Source of the DNA: Rotaria sp. Silwood1
Lineage: Eukaryota; Rotifera; Eurotatoria; Philodinida; Philodinidae
Reading direction: 5' to 3'
NCBI GenBank assembly: GCA_905250075.1
Contig: CAJNOP010000019.1
Coordinates: forward strand, 682,001 to 746,000
DNA: 64,000 nt
Part shown: positions 38,464 through 52,600 of the stretch, piece by piece
Position numbering within the stretch: the stretch's first letter is position 1
Layout of the letters: the number at the start of each line of letters is the position of its first letter
Translations under genes and position numbers: made by a program
The notes under the pieces: generated by a model
The model's database searches: none
Told to the model about the DNA's origin: nothing
What the model saw: only the letters and a program-made list of their open reading frames with translations

Positions 38464-39538
38464 ATGTGTGACTCATTGAAAGAGAAACAAACACCGACAT
38501 CTAATGATCAAGATTTGAATTTTTGGATTGGAAGATGGCAAGAAAATAAAATTGGCTTTCACCGAACGTTTGTCAGCGAGTGGGTTTTATATTCTATTCT
38601 CGTATTATCAATGTATTTAATCTCATTTCTTGTTACATCATTTTAAAGCTTATTCAAGAAACATGTTCTTTCAAAACTCGCTTCATCGAAAGAACAACAA
38701 TGTGTAGTTTTTCCATTATGTGGTAAAACATTGGATATGAAAGCAGTTTTAGATATAGGTCATCGAGTTATCGGTATTGAAGGTTTTCAAAGTGCTGTAG
38801 AAGCATTTTTTAAAGAAAATAACATTCCATATGAAATCGAAAAAGATGAAAGCAATCAATGTGAAATTTACAAAGTAAATGAAAAATAATCTATTCTAGT
38901 AGTATTTATTAACACTTTACTTATGAAGGGTATCGATTGTCCTGTTACCATATATGTTGTTGATTTCTACACCTTTAACAAGTAAGAAATCTATCAATAT
39001 TTATTTTTTGAAAATTTTCAAAAATGTTTGTAGATCTCTTCCACCTGTTGATTATATATGGGATCGGGGTGGTCTCGTAGCTATCGATCCATCGAATCGT
39101 GAACAGTTAGAAATAAATATGTATTTATTATTATTTTTCTTTCATTATTCATTTATTTTTGTAGATATCGAGATTGCCTTCTTCGAATGATGACGCCTGG
39201 TCATACTCAACTCTTTATTGCAGCCGTATATTATAATGATCCTACTTTTAGTGGTTAGTAATTTCATGTTAAGTTTTAATAATCATATGTCACAAGTATT
39301 TTATAATAGCTCCTCCTCATATTGTAAGTGATGATGATGTCAATCATTTGTTCGGTAAGTAGTAGAAGAGAAAAATGTTCATTTAATTTATTGTCATACT
39401 ATTCTTATAGGATCGACGTGTTCATCTGAATTTGTTGAAGCACATGATGAAACAGAAGAATTTAATTCACGAGATGCGCTACGTCGCGTAAATTTTATAG
39501 AAGAACGTCTTCATTTAATTGTGCGAAAACAAATGTGA
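38464..39538 (+). CDS. TPMT: Thiopurine S-methyltransferase
   Basis: Seven exons (38464-38579, 38649-38874, 38929-38981, 39034-39105, 39165-39253, 39310-39354 and 39411-39538) join in phase to 242 residues, close to the animal length of about 245. The family signature is clear: FWIGRWQENKIGFH at the N-terminus, the SAM-binding VFPLCGKTLDMKAVLDIGH (about 59-77) with VIGIEGF after it, then YIWDRGGLVAIDPSNREQYR. The C-terminus holds the usual cover strands (FIEERLHLIVRKQ). It is a soluble class I methyltransferase that moves a methyl group from SAM to aromatic and heterocyclic thiols. The first intron uses a GTGGGT donor, weaker than the others but required by phase. A poly-A signal AATAAA is at 39678-39683. 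Confidence 0.92.
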
Positions 39539-42500
39539 TTTTAAATCTTGGAGAATGTTTCATATTTAATTAGATAAATTTTCTTGATTTGAAACACAAT
39601 TAGTTAAGTTACTTAATTCAACATCTGCTATAAAAGATTAATTTTTTTCTGAAAGAATATGTATCATTATAAAAGTGAATAAAAGTCCATTTAGAACATG
39701 TAATTTATCTTTTTTTAATCATATGATTCTATAATATAATTGAATCTTTGAAATTTTTAGATAACAACAAAATAGCAACGATTTTTTATGCTTTGTTTTT
39801 TGTATAATTCAATAATGAAAAGTCCATTGGAGAATAAAAAAAAAACTGAATATCATTAATTATGCTTGTCACAACAAATGATGAACTCGATTTTACCAGT
39901 AGATTATTCTCAATAGAAATTGGGCATACTAATGCAAAATAGAATAGAATAAGTCGATTGATGACAAATGACAAGAATAATCTAAAGCAAGAAACAAAAA
40001 AGATTTTTAATCTAAATATAGTCGTCGTCAAAGAAATAACAGTTGAATATAAAGAGTAGCATGATTAATATGGTTACTTGCTTATTCATCCGAACTTCTA
40101 TAGAGACAGCTTGAATCAACAGTCATCGATTAATCATTGGATAAATGTAAATCTCTGTTTGTTCCATTACGTAGATTTTGATCGATCGATATGTCGTTCG
40201 CGTATCGAAAAGAGCAAAGATTTCAAAAATTTATTGTCTATTTGGTTAAACTTGATCGAGAACTTATTATTGACAATGATTACAATATAGTAAGCAAATA
40301 AAAGAAATGAAAGATACAATGTTGAATTGAAAAATTCCTGTTGAAAAAACTACGGTTACTAAAAAAACATTGATATCTTTTCTTGAATAATGCTTGAAAG
40401 AAAAGTTCTCTTTGATTAATATTCGCTGACACTTTAATAAATAATATAGAAATCATTTTTACTACACAAATGTACAGAAGAATTATTTATGCAGAGATTG
40501 ATGCATGTCATTGTTTGCAATGACATATTAATAGAGTATGAATATTTCCACGATCATGATGTAGAAATTGGAAATTCAAGAAAGTCGAATGGGATCCATT
40601 ATTTTGAGTAGCAATTTTAGGGTTTTATATGTCAATCTCTATAACCTATCACACTGTAGTGGTTTATAAGAGTGCGTAAAGCTTCCTAAATTTAAGATTC
40701 CTTGCATCCTCCTGAATTCCTTCAATTCAATGAAAATCCTAGGATATTAAATGAAATCTATTGTTTTGAACTCATTCCCGCATTGGGATTGTATGTGTGA
40801 ATCTGGGCAACTTCTTGAGAAAACTGTATGTAAAATAACTTCGAACCTTCTCATTGTAGAATGTCTTGGATTTCACTGAATTCCACTGCGATTGCTGTTT
40901 TCTTTCCGATTTCTGGATGGTCTGTATTGATGTCTTTCAATCCATGTACATGCTGGCCGAGGGTACATGAACAAATGAATTTAAGCGGAACAGTGTCAGA
41001 TAAAAACCAGTTATTGATGTATCCATAGCCAGCGTCCTTTCATATTCGTTTGCAATATCTTTACTTTCTCCTATTTAGTGTCCTGTAACACGGTCCAATA
41101 CTCAGTATCTGGCCTTGTCTGAAGTATGGATCCAAGTGCAAAGTCGCTAGGTTGATTCGAGTTCCAAATATCATCTCATATCCAGACCTAATCCAGCAAT
41201 GAAAAGAGATCTCGACATTTCAAAAGATTTTTTTACTTTTTCAAACTGATAATATATATAAAAACATAGCAATTAAAACTAGTTCGATCGTCATTGAGTA
41301 ATTTATTGTACTTGAGAACAAACTATAGAAGTTAAAAGCGATATTGTTTTACTAAAAGAATTTGTTTTTTTTTTCAATGAGAGCTTATTCACAGATGATC
41401 ATGCACTATATGATGAAGTGATTAAATATATGAAGAGGAAAATGAATTATCAAAAAGGTGAATATGTATAATTGTAATAGAAAAAAACATTCATGAATGT
41501 AGTCACAATTATGACGTTTGGTGCCAAGACACTGCATTCCACTTTGGTGTTATTCGCAACAAGAAAATGTATAATTAGCTAAAATGATCAGATTTAAAAA
41601 GAAGAAAAATAACAAGTGAATTTTCGTTGTTGTTTCTGAAGGAACTAAAATAGAATATTTTTTTTATATAAAATAAAAGTTTGAAAACTGTATTGTGATT
41701 GCGAAAGTATTTAGCCGATGTCGATTAGCTTCAGTTAGGGTTCGGTTGCAAAAAATTGTACTTGTACTCGGCACTACTTCTATCTAACTTGCTTGTGAAA
41801 ATATTTCACAAGCGAAGAACTGGATTCAGAACATCTTCAATAAGCTCCTGCGTATGTTTGAAAAATTTAAACTCAGCAAACTTTTTCGAAGAAAAAATTC
41901 TTAAAAATATAAGATCAACAAACTGATATTTGTGCTTTCTATCAAGAGTAAATAAAAGAGCATTATGTATTATAATGAGTAAACTTAGCTCTTATTCATA
42001 TTTTATGTTGATGTTATCATGTATGAGAGTAAGAAGTGAAACCTTGAATTGAAAAAAGTTGATGAACTCAAAAAATTGATTTTAAATTAAATTTCAGTAA
42101 AGTAAAATACATTTAATTAATTAATTTTTGAATCTAAATGTTTGAAACAGAAATGTAAACACATTGAAAAATATAACTTTCAATGTTTTCTTAAAATCTA
42201 TGACACATAGTGAATTGTTCTCAAAAAAAAAAGAGTTGAAAATAAATCATAAATATTTGCTAATTGATAAAGATCGTGAGATCATAAACATTCTAAGAAT
42301 TCTTTTGTCAATGTTTTTCTAAAAGATTGATATTTTTTCTTAATTCGATGAAAAAACTACTGTATGATACACTAACAAAAAAACAGAAGTTAATTGATTA
42401 TTAAAAGTTTTCAATCGTTTGTATTGAACTCTTATCATCAATCCGATTATTAGTGATTTCCTTAGTGCATAAAAATATCAACCAATAACCTTTTCTGAGC

Positions 42501-44851
42501 TTTATTTCATAAAAAATATACAATCTCTGATAAAAATAAATCAAATAAAATATATATAGATGTTTACTTTCAATAGTCTTTTGAAGTTATTACACATATA
42601 TTTATGAGAAAATCTATTTATTTATTTAAGATCATATATTTGCTCATTAGATATCTATACCATAGAAAATACACATAATATTCAATATTTATATTGTCAT
42701 TGACTACACATTCAAAAAAACAAAACAGTTCATGAACACATTGAATACTACTCAATAAATCAGCAATAATTTATAAGCAATCATTTTACTTCAATTTTAT
42801 TTTCGTGAATAAGAAAACATACTCTTTTGTCAAACATAAATTGTGTATCGATCTTAATAAGTACACATATATACATAAGTCAAAAAGTAATTCTCATGTT
42901 ATCTATTCATTTTGTTTCTATTGAGTAAACATTGTTGAATGAAAAAAATCTATAGAATAATCAACAAACATACTATAGCCACGCGCATAACTCATTTGTC
43001 AATCAGCTTATGTTCTCCTTTCTCCTTCACTTATATCCACTTGATTAGATTTTATCGTCAACATCCGGCCTTCATTTTCTCAATTGTGATTGAGTAGAAG
43101 AAGTCGAAGAGAGCAAACAAATGAGTATAAATAATAGTTGAATTTACCATAAATATACAGGTGCATAAGAATCACATAAAGAGTGACAAAGACAGTAGTT
43201 CTTTGCCTTTCTATCTCAGCATGATATTTAACACTTAAATATCGAAATGAAAGCTAAATTTTAATTTGAACATTTATATGTATGAAGTAATCTGACAATC
43301 AACTTAATACGTATGTTATATATACAGGTATTGTTCTCATAGCGCATGCGATAAGATATAAATCGATTGACGACGATACAACTTTGTTTTTATAATGATT
43401 TAACGAATAGACAAATACAACACCTGTATGATTAAATGCCTTAAGGCATCTATTATAAATCGAGTAACACTTTATTAATTATATATATATAGATGTCTTG
43501 TGGACACAAAAAAAAAAGAAAAGAAAAGATCAATTTCAAAACTAAAATACTTATCAAGTCATTGGATAAAATGAATGTATGTAATTAAAACCACAGAATA
43601 TCAAATAACAACAAATGACAATATTGATGTAATCGTTGATTCTTGAACAAATAAAATCAAGACAAAAACAAATCCTATCCTTTGCTTTCTTTTCTGTTTT
43701 AATCAGACTAACCTAGAAATGGAATCAGCTTGAATATTTTACCACTGATCTATCAGCTACTGACAATAGACTACCGCATTATCGTACTATTCTATCTATA
43801 GATAGTGATTTTAACATCATCAAGTTTCATTACACATATTGTATAAGTGAATAAGCACAAAACAATAAATAAGAAACTGATAATGATCGGTCGGTACCGG
43901 TTCCATCTTTGTATTAACCATTATTATCGTATATATATTTTTTTTAACATTTCTACAAAACAACAACTAATTGAAATTTGAAACGCACGTGCCACTTTCA
44001 ATTTCCTTTCATTGACAGACATGAAAAAAAAAGAAGAAAAGATCAAAACAATAATACACAGCCATATCAACAGACCACAAAAAAAAATGTCAAAGAAAGA
44101 ACAAGGAAACTATTCATTGCCGCTACCATAGAAAATCTAAATGAAGTGTATGTGCAATTGACTGCAATGAAATTGATATGACATTGAATACAAGACACTT
44201 ATCGATTGTTGATCAAAAAGAACAGCGGCAATGATCTTGATCTAGTTTGTGTGTCTCATCCGGAGGAATTCAAGAGTCTCACTTTTCAAAAGACAAAGCA
44301 GACAAAAAAGGAAAAACGAAAGCAGTAGTATACTATATACATATGACATTTTCATGAATGATTTTCTGTCTCATTGACAAATATCTACTTGAGTCAATAC
44401 GAAAGACAAATGAAAAGGTGATGATGATCACTACTTGACCATATCCGGTGACCTAATCAGTATTTCATACTTAACACATTTGAAGAAAATAAATATGTTC
44501 GCGTGTCAATCGAAAAAAAAAACGTGATAAGTCAATCATTATAAATATGTATCTATGTACTTGTTGATTGAATTAAAATTCCATAAATCGAAAAAACAAA
44601 AGGTGATAAATCATATTTCCTTAATTAACAAAAAATTTCCATTTAATCAATAAAAACAGAAAACAAACTTTATTTCATTAGTGAATAAAATCAAACGAAA
44701 AAGATTAATATTATTTAAATATTAGGATGTATATATATTGAAAAATAAATAATAGAAGAAAAAAAAAAAGAAACAAATTCAATATACATTGAGGGCTAAA
44801 TAGCACCATCAACCGGGCCAATGAACAACAAATATTGTTTGAAAAAAAAAA
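39539..44851. other. Intergenic, about 5 kb without a recognised gene
   Basis: Mostly AT-rich, with hairpins such as CTTGTGAAAATATTTCACAAG near 41790. One less AT-rich patch at about 40600-41200 may be old coding DNA and is listed separately. No RNA gene seen. Confidence 0.4.
40920..41190 (-). pseudogene. Possible decayed coding fragment, unknown family
   Basis: On the minus strand this patch is richer in G and C than its flanks and gives two adjoining protein-like frames. One reads DDIWNSNQPSDFALGSILQT then RPDTEYWTVLQDTK. The next reads DIANEYERTLAMDTSITGFY then LTLFRLNSFVHVPSASMY. They lie in different frames with stops between, and I see no splice sites to join them. This may be a relic of a host gene; I do not recognise the family. 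Confidence 0.25.
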
Positions 44852-45362
44852 TTATAAGAAAAAACGAAGAACATGACATAAACCATTAATAAATGTAATG
44901 GTTCGTTGGCCAAATATGTGATCGATTGATGATGAAGTGTTGTTTATCTAAACAAAAACAAAGGTTCCATATGAATGAAAACTATTGATAAATATTTATA
45001 TATATTGATCAACGAAAAAAAAAAATATTGATTTATATACGAAAGATAATCACCTGTAATTGTTCATCAATTTGATCACCAACTTTTCTTAATATAGTTG
45101 CAATATTAACAATAGTTTCTCGTCGTTGTTGTTCAATAAGAATATCATTAACAAGATCAGGTAATTTCATTGATGGTATAATTTGTTTTTCACAACTATC
45201 TGTAATCATTGTTGGTAAAGAATTTATTATTGGTATTGTTAATGATAAATTCATTTGTTGTTTACGATTTATTAATAAAAATGTTTGACGACGTTTTCTT
45301 AAATTAATTGATCCATGATAACGTTTTATTGGTGATAAGGTAATTGTCGTTTTTGTTGTCAT
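44852..45362 (-). CDS. Candidate BH3-only protein with hydrophobic C-terminus
   Basis: Exons 45362-45054 and 44947-44852 join in phase 0 (donor CAG/GTGATT, acceptor TTTGTTTAG) to 134 residues. Residues about 84-102 read TIVNIATILRKVGDQIDEQL. This fits the BH3 helix pattern: hydrophobics at the four spaced positions and the core L-x-x-x-G-D followed by a hydrophobic, as in Bim (LRRIGDEF). The last exon ends with a hydrophobic stretch (TITFINGLCHVLRFFL) at the very C-terminus, about 30 residues after the motif, the same layout as Bim-type membrane-tethered proteins. The N-terminal 80 residues are basic and without other BH domains. If real, it would bind anti-apoptotic Bcl-2 proteins at mitochondria. 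The exon pair is well supported; the function rests on one short motif. ATG 45362 is the first in-frame ATG, and an AG just before it allows an upstream exon. Confidence 0.6.
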
Positions 45363-48300
45363 TCTATTCAAATATGTATATATATATATATGAATGTGTT
45401 GATTGATATAAAAATGGAAAATGAGAAACGAACGATCTCGATAGAATGAGAGAAAGAGAGAATGAAAGAAAAGAACGAAAAAAAAAGTATTGATAGGAAT
45501 GATTAAAAAAAAAAAGAAGTGGAACGTTTGCTTAATTGAAGAACAGAAAAAAGAGTTTTGTTCGTCTTAATTAGATTCAGATATATTTTTAAAACAATTA
45601 TAATGACCGTTATACATAAAAGATTGATGAGGTTTTTTTCTCTCATATCTATGAAATCTAGAGTTTTGTTCCGTTTCATTGATACTTTTTATTCAGCAGT
45701 AGTTTGCTGGATTACGCTAACGGATCTATGCAGAATCCTCGTGATATACAAGGGTGTCGATGTGTGTAGAAGTAAAAAGAAAAGTTCAATACTTGCAATC
45801 ACATCCGCTAATCGAAAGCATTTCTTTGGTCTTTCTGTTAATGATAGCGTTCGTTTTGAAATTGTCGGATAGTATCACTGCTATTCAGTTTATTTAAAGT
45901 AATATTTCTTCAGTAAAATTCTAAAATTGTTTAGAAAAAAATTGTGTCAATGAAACGGGAAGATACAAATTTTGACTATGTAACTAATGTTTATTGACTA
46001 TTTTAGTTACTCTTCATTTAATGATTCGTTTCGAATAAATTACAATCATTAAGAATTTCTTATTGATTTCAGTTCTATCAAAAATTACACTTAGTCTTTT
46101 CTAGCATCTGTATATAAATGTTTATATTTGATCGACATGATAATAATCTTGTTTGTCTATATACATAAGATAGTGTGAGGAAATATCAAAACGACACCTA
46201 TACATTTACAACTGATTTATTAGTCATTTCTTGTTTAATGAGTCGTATAAATTCAAGAGAAGAAGAAGAAGAAGAAAATAGATTATCGATTAATAGAAAT
46301 AATAATAATTGAGAAGTCTTTTGATCATAAGTCAAAATTAAAAACAAAAACTTACGGTTGACAACGAAGCACTTGACAGTAGTCAAATAGAACAAAGAAA
46401 TGTAAAGACTACAAACGAATCTATATATCATCAAAAAAAAAAATACAAGAAAGAAAGAAACGAAATGTTTCAAAATTGCGACTACTTGAATGATTATTGT
46501 CTTTTCTTTTTCTGGCAATACAAAAAAACAATTGAATTAAATATATATTAGAAAAGAGAGAGAGAGAAAAAAATTAATAATTTCTTTTCCACTTTTTTTT
46601 ACACATGTATGCACATATGAACAACATATACTCTTATCGAATAAGCGTGATCACCATTGTTCTCACACTTGAGTAATGTATGTCTAGCCAGTCAATGTTG
46701 TCGTTCTATAGACACGCGATACCTTCTGCCCTCCCAACTCATCATCTTCATACAATGAATGAACACATTCGTATACAGGAAATAGTAGAGTCATAGCATG
46801 CTACACCTGCATTCAATCAAACATTTCATACAAATAGGCGAGAAAAGTTATAGTAAGTAAAAGCAAAAACTACGAACTTCTCTTGTCTATTGTTTAAGTG
46901 AGAGGCATATAAAGAGATATATTCATTCATACTCGTGCAGACAGATCATTTAGATGAGTTCACAGTAGGAGTTACTTTGTTTGTTTTGTTTGGAAAATAC
47001 AAAACTTCATTTCAAACTTATACAGAATTATAATCAAATGACTATCAACTTTCGCTAGTTGAGTAAGCAATATTCTTATCATAATAATAGAATGTATATT
47101 ATACAAGTTAGCTACACTTTTTTGAACAGCACGTGGATCTACTCATATTACGTACCTTGTCGTCACCTTGTAGAGAATCATGCTGAGGTGACAAGATGAA
47201 AAAGTGCCGTATCATTTACTTTTTTTTTGTTCGAAAAACAGCAAATCAAAAGTTTGTTTTCGATTATCATCTTATATGAGACAATAGCAGATAATAGTGA
47301 CAGTTGAACTGTGCCATATAGATCAGAGACAAATGATGACCTTAGGCTATATGATATTGTATAGATACAACATGTTACAACAGGTTACATACTCAATAGT
47401 ATATCGATCTACATGCACTAAAACAAAAAGAATGGAGAAGATGACTTACTAAATTCTATTTTTTTTGTTATATCGTGCCTAGATCTATTGTGAATGATGA
47501 TCAGAAGAATCGAAACAATATATATATATATATACAAGAGATCAAAAACAAGTTGAGTATGTTTTAAGTGGTTGTTAACAGATAAACAACAGTATGTGTG
47601 CAATCATTCGAACAAAACAATGATGTTGTCATATGAATTCAATGGATATGACGTATATGTTCAGAAAAATGACCTCGATTAATCTCGACTGAGTACCTTG
47701 AACATGATCATCATACTGACAAAGTTGATGGTCAAATCTTATCATTATTCACTTACATTTGATACTTTTTTTTTTCTTTTTTTTGCTATATTATTAATAT
47801 CTCTCGACGTAGTGAGGACAACTTGTGCCGATGGCATATTGAACGAATGTCAATGAAGATAAAATATAAAACTGATTTTCACTAAAGAAAACCTTACTGA
47901 ATTTTTAACTAATTTGACTTGAAATCGTCCTGTTCTTTTTTTTTTCGTTTTTAAAAAACTATCTTTGGATCACCAAAATAAAGATAAATTTGATCATAAA
48001 ATGTATAAATACGAAATGGAAGATAGAGAATTAGTCTTGGTGAGTCATAGATGACGCATTCATAGCAGATGATACTTTTATATTAATTCTTTTCTCTCAA
48101 CAAGAGTCAGCTTTCGTCATGAACATGAAAATTTAGATAAATACGCGTAAAGATAGATCGACGTCTACTCTTACATAAATGATATGATTTTTTATTTGGC
48201 ATTTCATTTTTTCCAAAAACTTTCGCCATTTTCTGCTTGAAACAGTTTTTTGCATTTTTCTCTGTTTGTGTTTTTTGATGGTTCATCTTAGAATTCTCGA

Positions 48301-49643
48301 AGAAGCGTCATTGTAGCTAATTGATTTTCCGTTTTGCTTGAAATATTATGTCAAGATCTAAGACATGACAGAATCTGTTTTATTGAATTAAACTTTTTTA
48401 CTATTATACAATTAGAACGCCATTATTTTTGAGAAATTGAACTTTTATGTTCTTAAAAAAGTAAGAACTTAAAAATAAGGTCTCTATTATGCCCTCTATC
48501 CTGGCATGCTCTTTTGAACGAAAACGATATTAAGCCTGTAGAATGAAGATCGATAGTGAATTTCGGGTTGCTAATTGTGTTATTTATTCCCATTGTTTAT
48601 TGAATGTCTCTCGAACACATCATGGTATAGGGCTGCAAGTTTTATCGTAGTCTCTCGACAACACACAAGACATATTCTGGAAATTTCATGTAATTGAAAT
48701 GATTCTGGATCAAGATCGATTATCGAAGGAGTGTAATTCAGAACACGTACAAAGAAGAGTGTGAATGTTCTTTTCATCAATGCCATACCAACAATTTGTT
48801 TCTAATATTAAGTGGTTTTTTCTTTTTTGTCTCATCTATTTTTGTAATAATATGACTGTCATTTCTTAGATTATCTCTTATTCTGTTAATAGAGACAAAG
48901 TCAGAAAAAGAATTTGTAGGAGTTGAGGTCAGCTTCCGTTTGGAACTAAAAAAGCAAGTATTTTCTTCGTCTATAATAAAAGATCGCGTCATTTCTAGAG
49001 GAAGTTCAAAGTTCTTCTTTTTGGAAAACTGAGCACGCTTCCAACCACTATGTTAATAAAAAATTTGATGATCAAAACTCTTCATATTCATTTTTTTTTT
49101 CATGCATACGGAATATATTGAAACTTTATAATTCTCAAAATCCGATCTAGATTCTTCATTTTTCGTTGTTCTTATCGAAAGGCAAGCATCTTTCATCATT
49201 AGATAGTTTTTTTTATCGATTTGTCTGATTTGAATAAAACAAAAAAAAGAAAACTTTTTATGCTTGTAGAATAGGTCGCGCATAATTCTTTACTTATACA
49301 CATGACATAGAGAAGATAGAGAAAGAGACAGAGAAAGAAAAAGGTATAACATACACACAAAAATAGACAACGAGAACAAATGTCGATCTCGGGCACTAAG
49401 CTATGTATATATATATATATTTATATTTATATATAATGATATGCGTTCAGGAGAAAAAAAGAAAACAAAACAATAATCGAAAATAAGAGAAAGAATACAA
49501 GCGCGTCTTTGTGTTTTTTTTTTTCTTCATCAACAACATTATTTTTCTTTCTGTTGAATAACCCAAAATCACAAATAAACTATGTACAAAAGAGTAAAGA
49601 AACAAAAAAAAAAAAGAGAAAGAACTTTTCTTTTTGTTTTGTA
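45363..49643. other. Intergenic, no gene recognised
   Basis: Several open frames of 60-106 codons (45558-45872 plus; 46198-46518, 48580-48992 minus) show no domain, no convincing splice partners and low-complexity composition. I do not call them genes. (TA)n runs occur near 47518-47534 and 49404-49420. Confidence 0.4.
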
Positions 49644-52600
49644 CTATCGGACAACATGCCGGTAAAAGAGAAATTCATGACAACCAATTTGAACTACTGT
49701 TCCTTGTTCGATCTGGGCAGGTCCATCCCACGCTGAATGATATGATGGTGATGTTAAACAGAAACATTTTTTTAACTTATCATTCTCAAATATTTTCTCA
49801 TCATCATCATTATTATTATTATTATTATTATCATCATCATCACTTTCATTGTCAGATAAATTTCCAAGACCATAACGAAGACCATTAACTATTGTACCAT
49901 ATTCACTATAATTTAATAATTCAAATAGATTTCGTTTTCGATCATAATATAAACATGCATGTCGTTCAGTAACATATTGACATGTTTGATGATCATTAAA
50001 ATTTTTTAAACATATATCATTTGATATTGATGAACCAAACCAAATAACTTGTTTACGTATATAAATAACATGTTTAGAACGTATATGTATAAGAGCTGCA
50101 TGAGATAAACGAAATTGTGAAAGATCTATTAAAAGTGAGAGAGTATTCATTAATGAAGTTCTATATAAAGAGAAATAAAAAAAAAAAAAGAAAACAAATT
50201 TTAGGTTTTTAATTTTTTTTTTTTCTTAAAAAAATATATTTACGGTATTTGTTTTGATACTAATGAAGAATTTTCATCATTTAAACATGAATCAGCTGCA
50301 GCAAGAAGAACTGCAAGACCATCATTATGAATTTTATTTTTTTCTATTGAATAACTTGGCTCATTTAATGCATTTAATAATATATCGATTTTATCGAGTG
50401 TATTAGATTCTTTTTCTTGTGATATTTTTCTTATTTTATCATTCTCAATTAATAAAGAAGAATCAACTATAGATGAAAATTCATATATATGACCATCAAC
50501 GACATGATTAAGTATTGCTTGTAACATATCCCATACACATGGATCATATGTAGAAGAACATTCATCAAGACCAATGGGTGTCTAAAAAAAACATAAGATA
50601 TACTAACGATGGAATGTATACAGTTTTTTTTTGATGTTCGATTGAAGTAATATTTTGTCTCAGTGAGAATAGAAAAATATAAAACCTGAATTCTCTTAAT
50701 TTTTTTTTTTTACATTTACGAACGTTGGTTACTTGTCAACGAGTGTAAGAACAGTCTGAGTAGTATCTTTTCTGGTTACTACACGATGTTACGACAACAT
50801 CGAAGACAAACTTGTTCTTGGAACGACAATAACTATGTTCCATCAAACATTATTTTCGAAGGAATTCCAAATCGACACTGACGACCGCTCAACATTTTTA
50901 CTGTTCTTGACATGTACTGATCAATGACCTAAGCGGAATAATTCTTTACAAATTGAGAATTACAATAATTATTATACACACAAACAAATTTTTCGTTGTT
51001 TAACTGGTTGAAAGACTAAAGCCTGTTAACAAAAACAACAAATAGTATAACTATAGCGAATACATCTTTTGTACTGTCCTAAACCAATCTATCGGTAGCC
51101 AAAAATTCAGACCGATTTCATCAATGATCTGTACTATAGTCCATTGAATTTTGCACTAGTCACCGATACAAAAAACTGGAAAAAAGTAGCTCGTATCTTC
51201 AAAGCGACTATCGAATTTTGATTAAAAAGTTTCTTTGAAAGTACCAAACTATGGTTCGATCGAATCTAAAAATTATTAATTCGATATGTTGCCATAGTTA
51301 AAACACCTATACTAAAGTCATTTATAACAGCTACGGATATTCAATGATACTGTCAATGGGCATTAAGATAACTCGCTTTTTTTAATTATGTGATGTATCT
51401 TTACATAGTTGACTTGATACTCAAATAGAATTTTACCTGTACACATTCTTCTTTATCTTTCTCTTCTTCTTCTTCTTCTTCTTCTTCTGTATCATTATTA
51501 ATTTGATTTTCATAGAATTTTTTAGATTTTTTATTTGCATTTAAATAATATTGTTCAATAACTTTTGGTATTTGACTAATATCAATACGTTCTAATCTAT
51601 GATTATCAATTGTTTTTGATAATAGATGTTTTTTTGTTTGTCTCATATGTGTAAAGTCTTGTATAATTGTATTATGTTCTATTTGTGAATATTGTTGATA
51701 AATTTTAACACGTTCACTTGTAGAAAATTTATTTTTCTTTAATAAATAACGATCTAATATTGGTTCAATATGATTTGGACACATCCATTTATCTGTTGAT
51801 GATGGTAATGATGTTATTGGTGGTGTTAAACAATCTAAATGATATGTTAATGGACAATAATCACAATGTATTGATGGAATATGATTTGTTGAAGATTTTC
51901 GACATATAAAACAATATTTTTGCCATGTTAAAGTATTTTTTTGAAAATAATTATCACGATTATATGTTGGATCATCAAATGGTAATGATGGACCACGAAA
52001 TTCTTCTGGTCGACATGAAAGAAGTAAACGACGTAATGTTTCAATTTGTGTTGTAGGAATTTTTATTGGTGTAGTTGTTATTGATGATGGAGAAGTCGAT
52101 GAATCAATACGTTTTCGTTTGAGATTCGATGATGATGATTTCATTTTAGTTGTATTATTTGTTGCACGAAATTTTATTTCACCAGATGGTTGTATCAATG
52201 ATCGACCATTTGATGCTTAAAAAAGAAAACGAAAATTTTTATTGATTTTCAAGAATAATGTTAGTAACATTTTGCTGAAGTGGAAATTCTTTTTCAACGA
52301 AGAAAAAAAACCAATCGAAAAGAGATGTCGCGAACGTGTCATCGATTTCTTAAATCGCAGTGACGCAGAGGCATTCCTTATTGAAATGAAACAAGAGATA
52401 ATCTTGTATTTATTTGCTTAATCAAAAAGAATGATATATAAGAGTTTGATAATAATATTTCTAAAAGTACCTGTAATACTTTAAGGCTTTTCACTAATGC
52501 GTATACCAATAAGAAAAATTCTTTCAGGGATACACTTGATTTTTTTTTTGTAATTAATAGACAAGTGTAACAACTAGTATGGTCTATTAATCAGAACTAA

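Noticed and set aside
41140-41165. TTCGAGTTCC-like string that recalls a tRNA B box
   Set aside because: Does not match the GTTCRANNC consensus and no A box or cloverleaf can be drawn around it.
45558-46518. Open frames of about 105 codons on both strands
   Set aside because: Low-complexity hydrophobic or serine runs, no domain; possible splice sites at 46370 would need an intron under 40 bases.
48580-48992. Two overlapping minus-strand frames that look faintly protein-like
   Set aside because: Different frames, no intron fits between them, no family recognised.
49634-49888. Plus-strand frame with poly-Tyr/His
   Set aside because: Antisense shadow of the Asp/Asn-rich run in PHF12.
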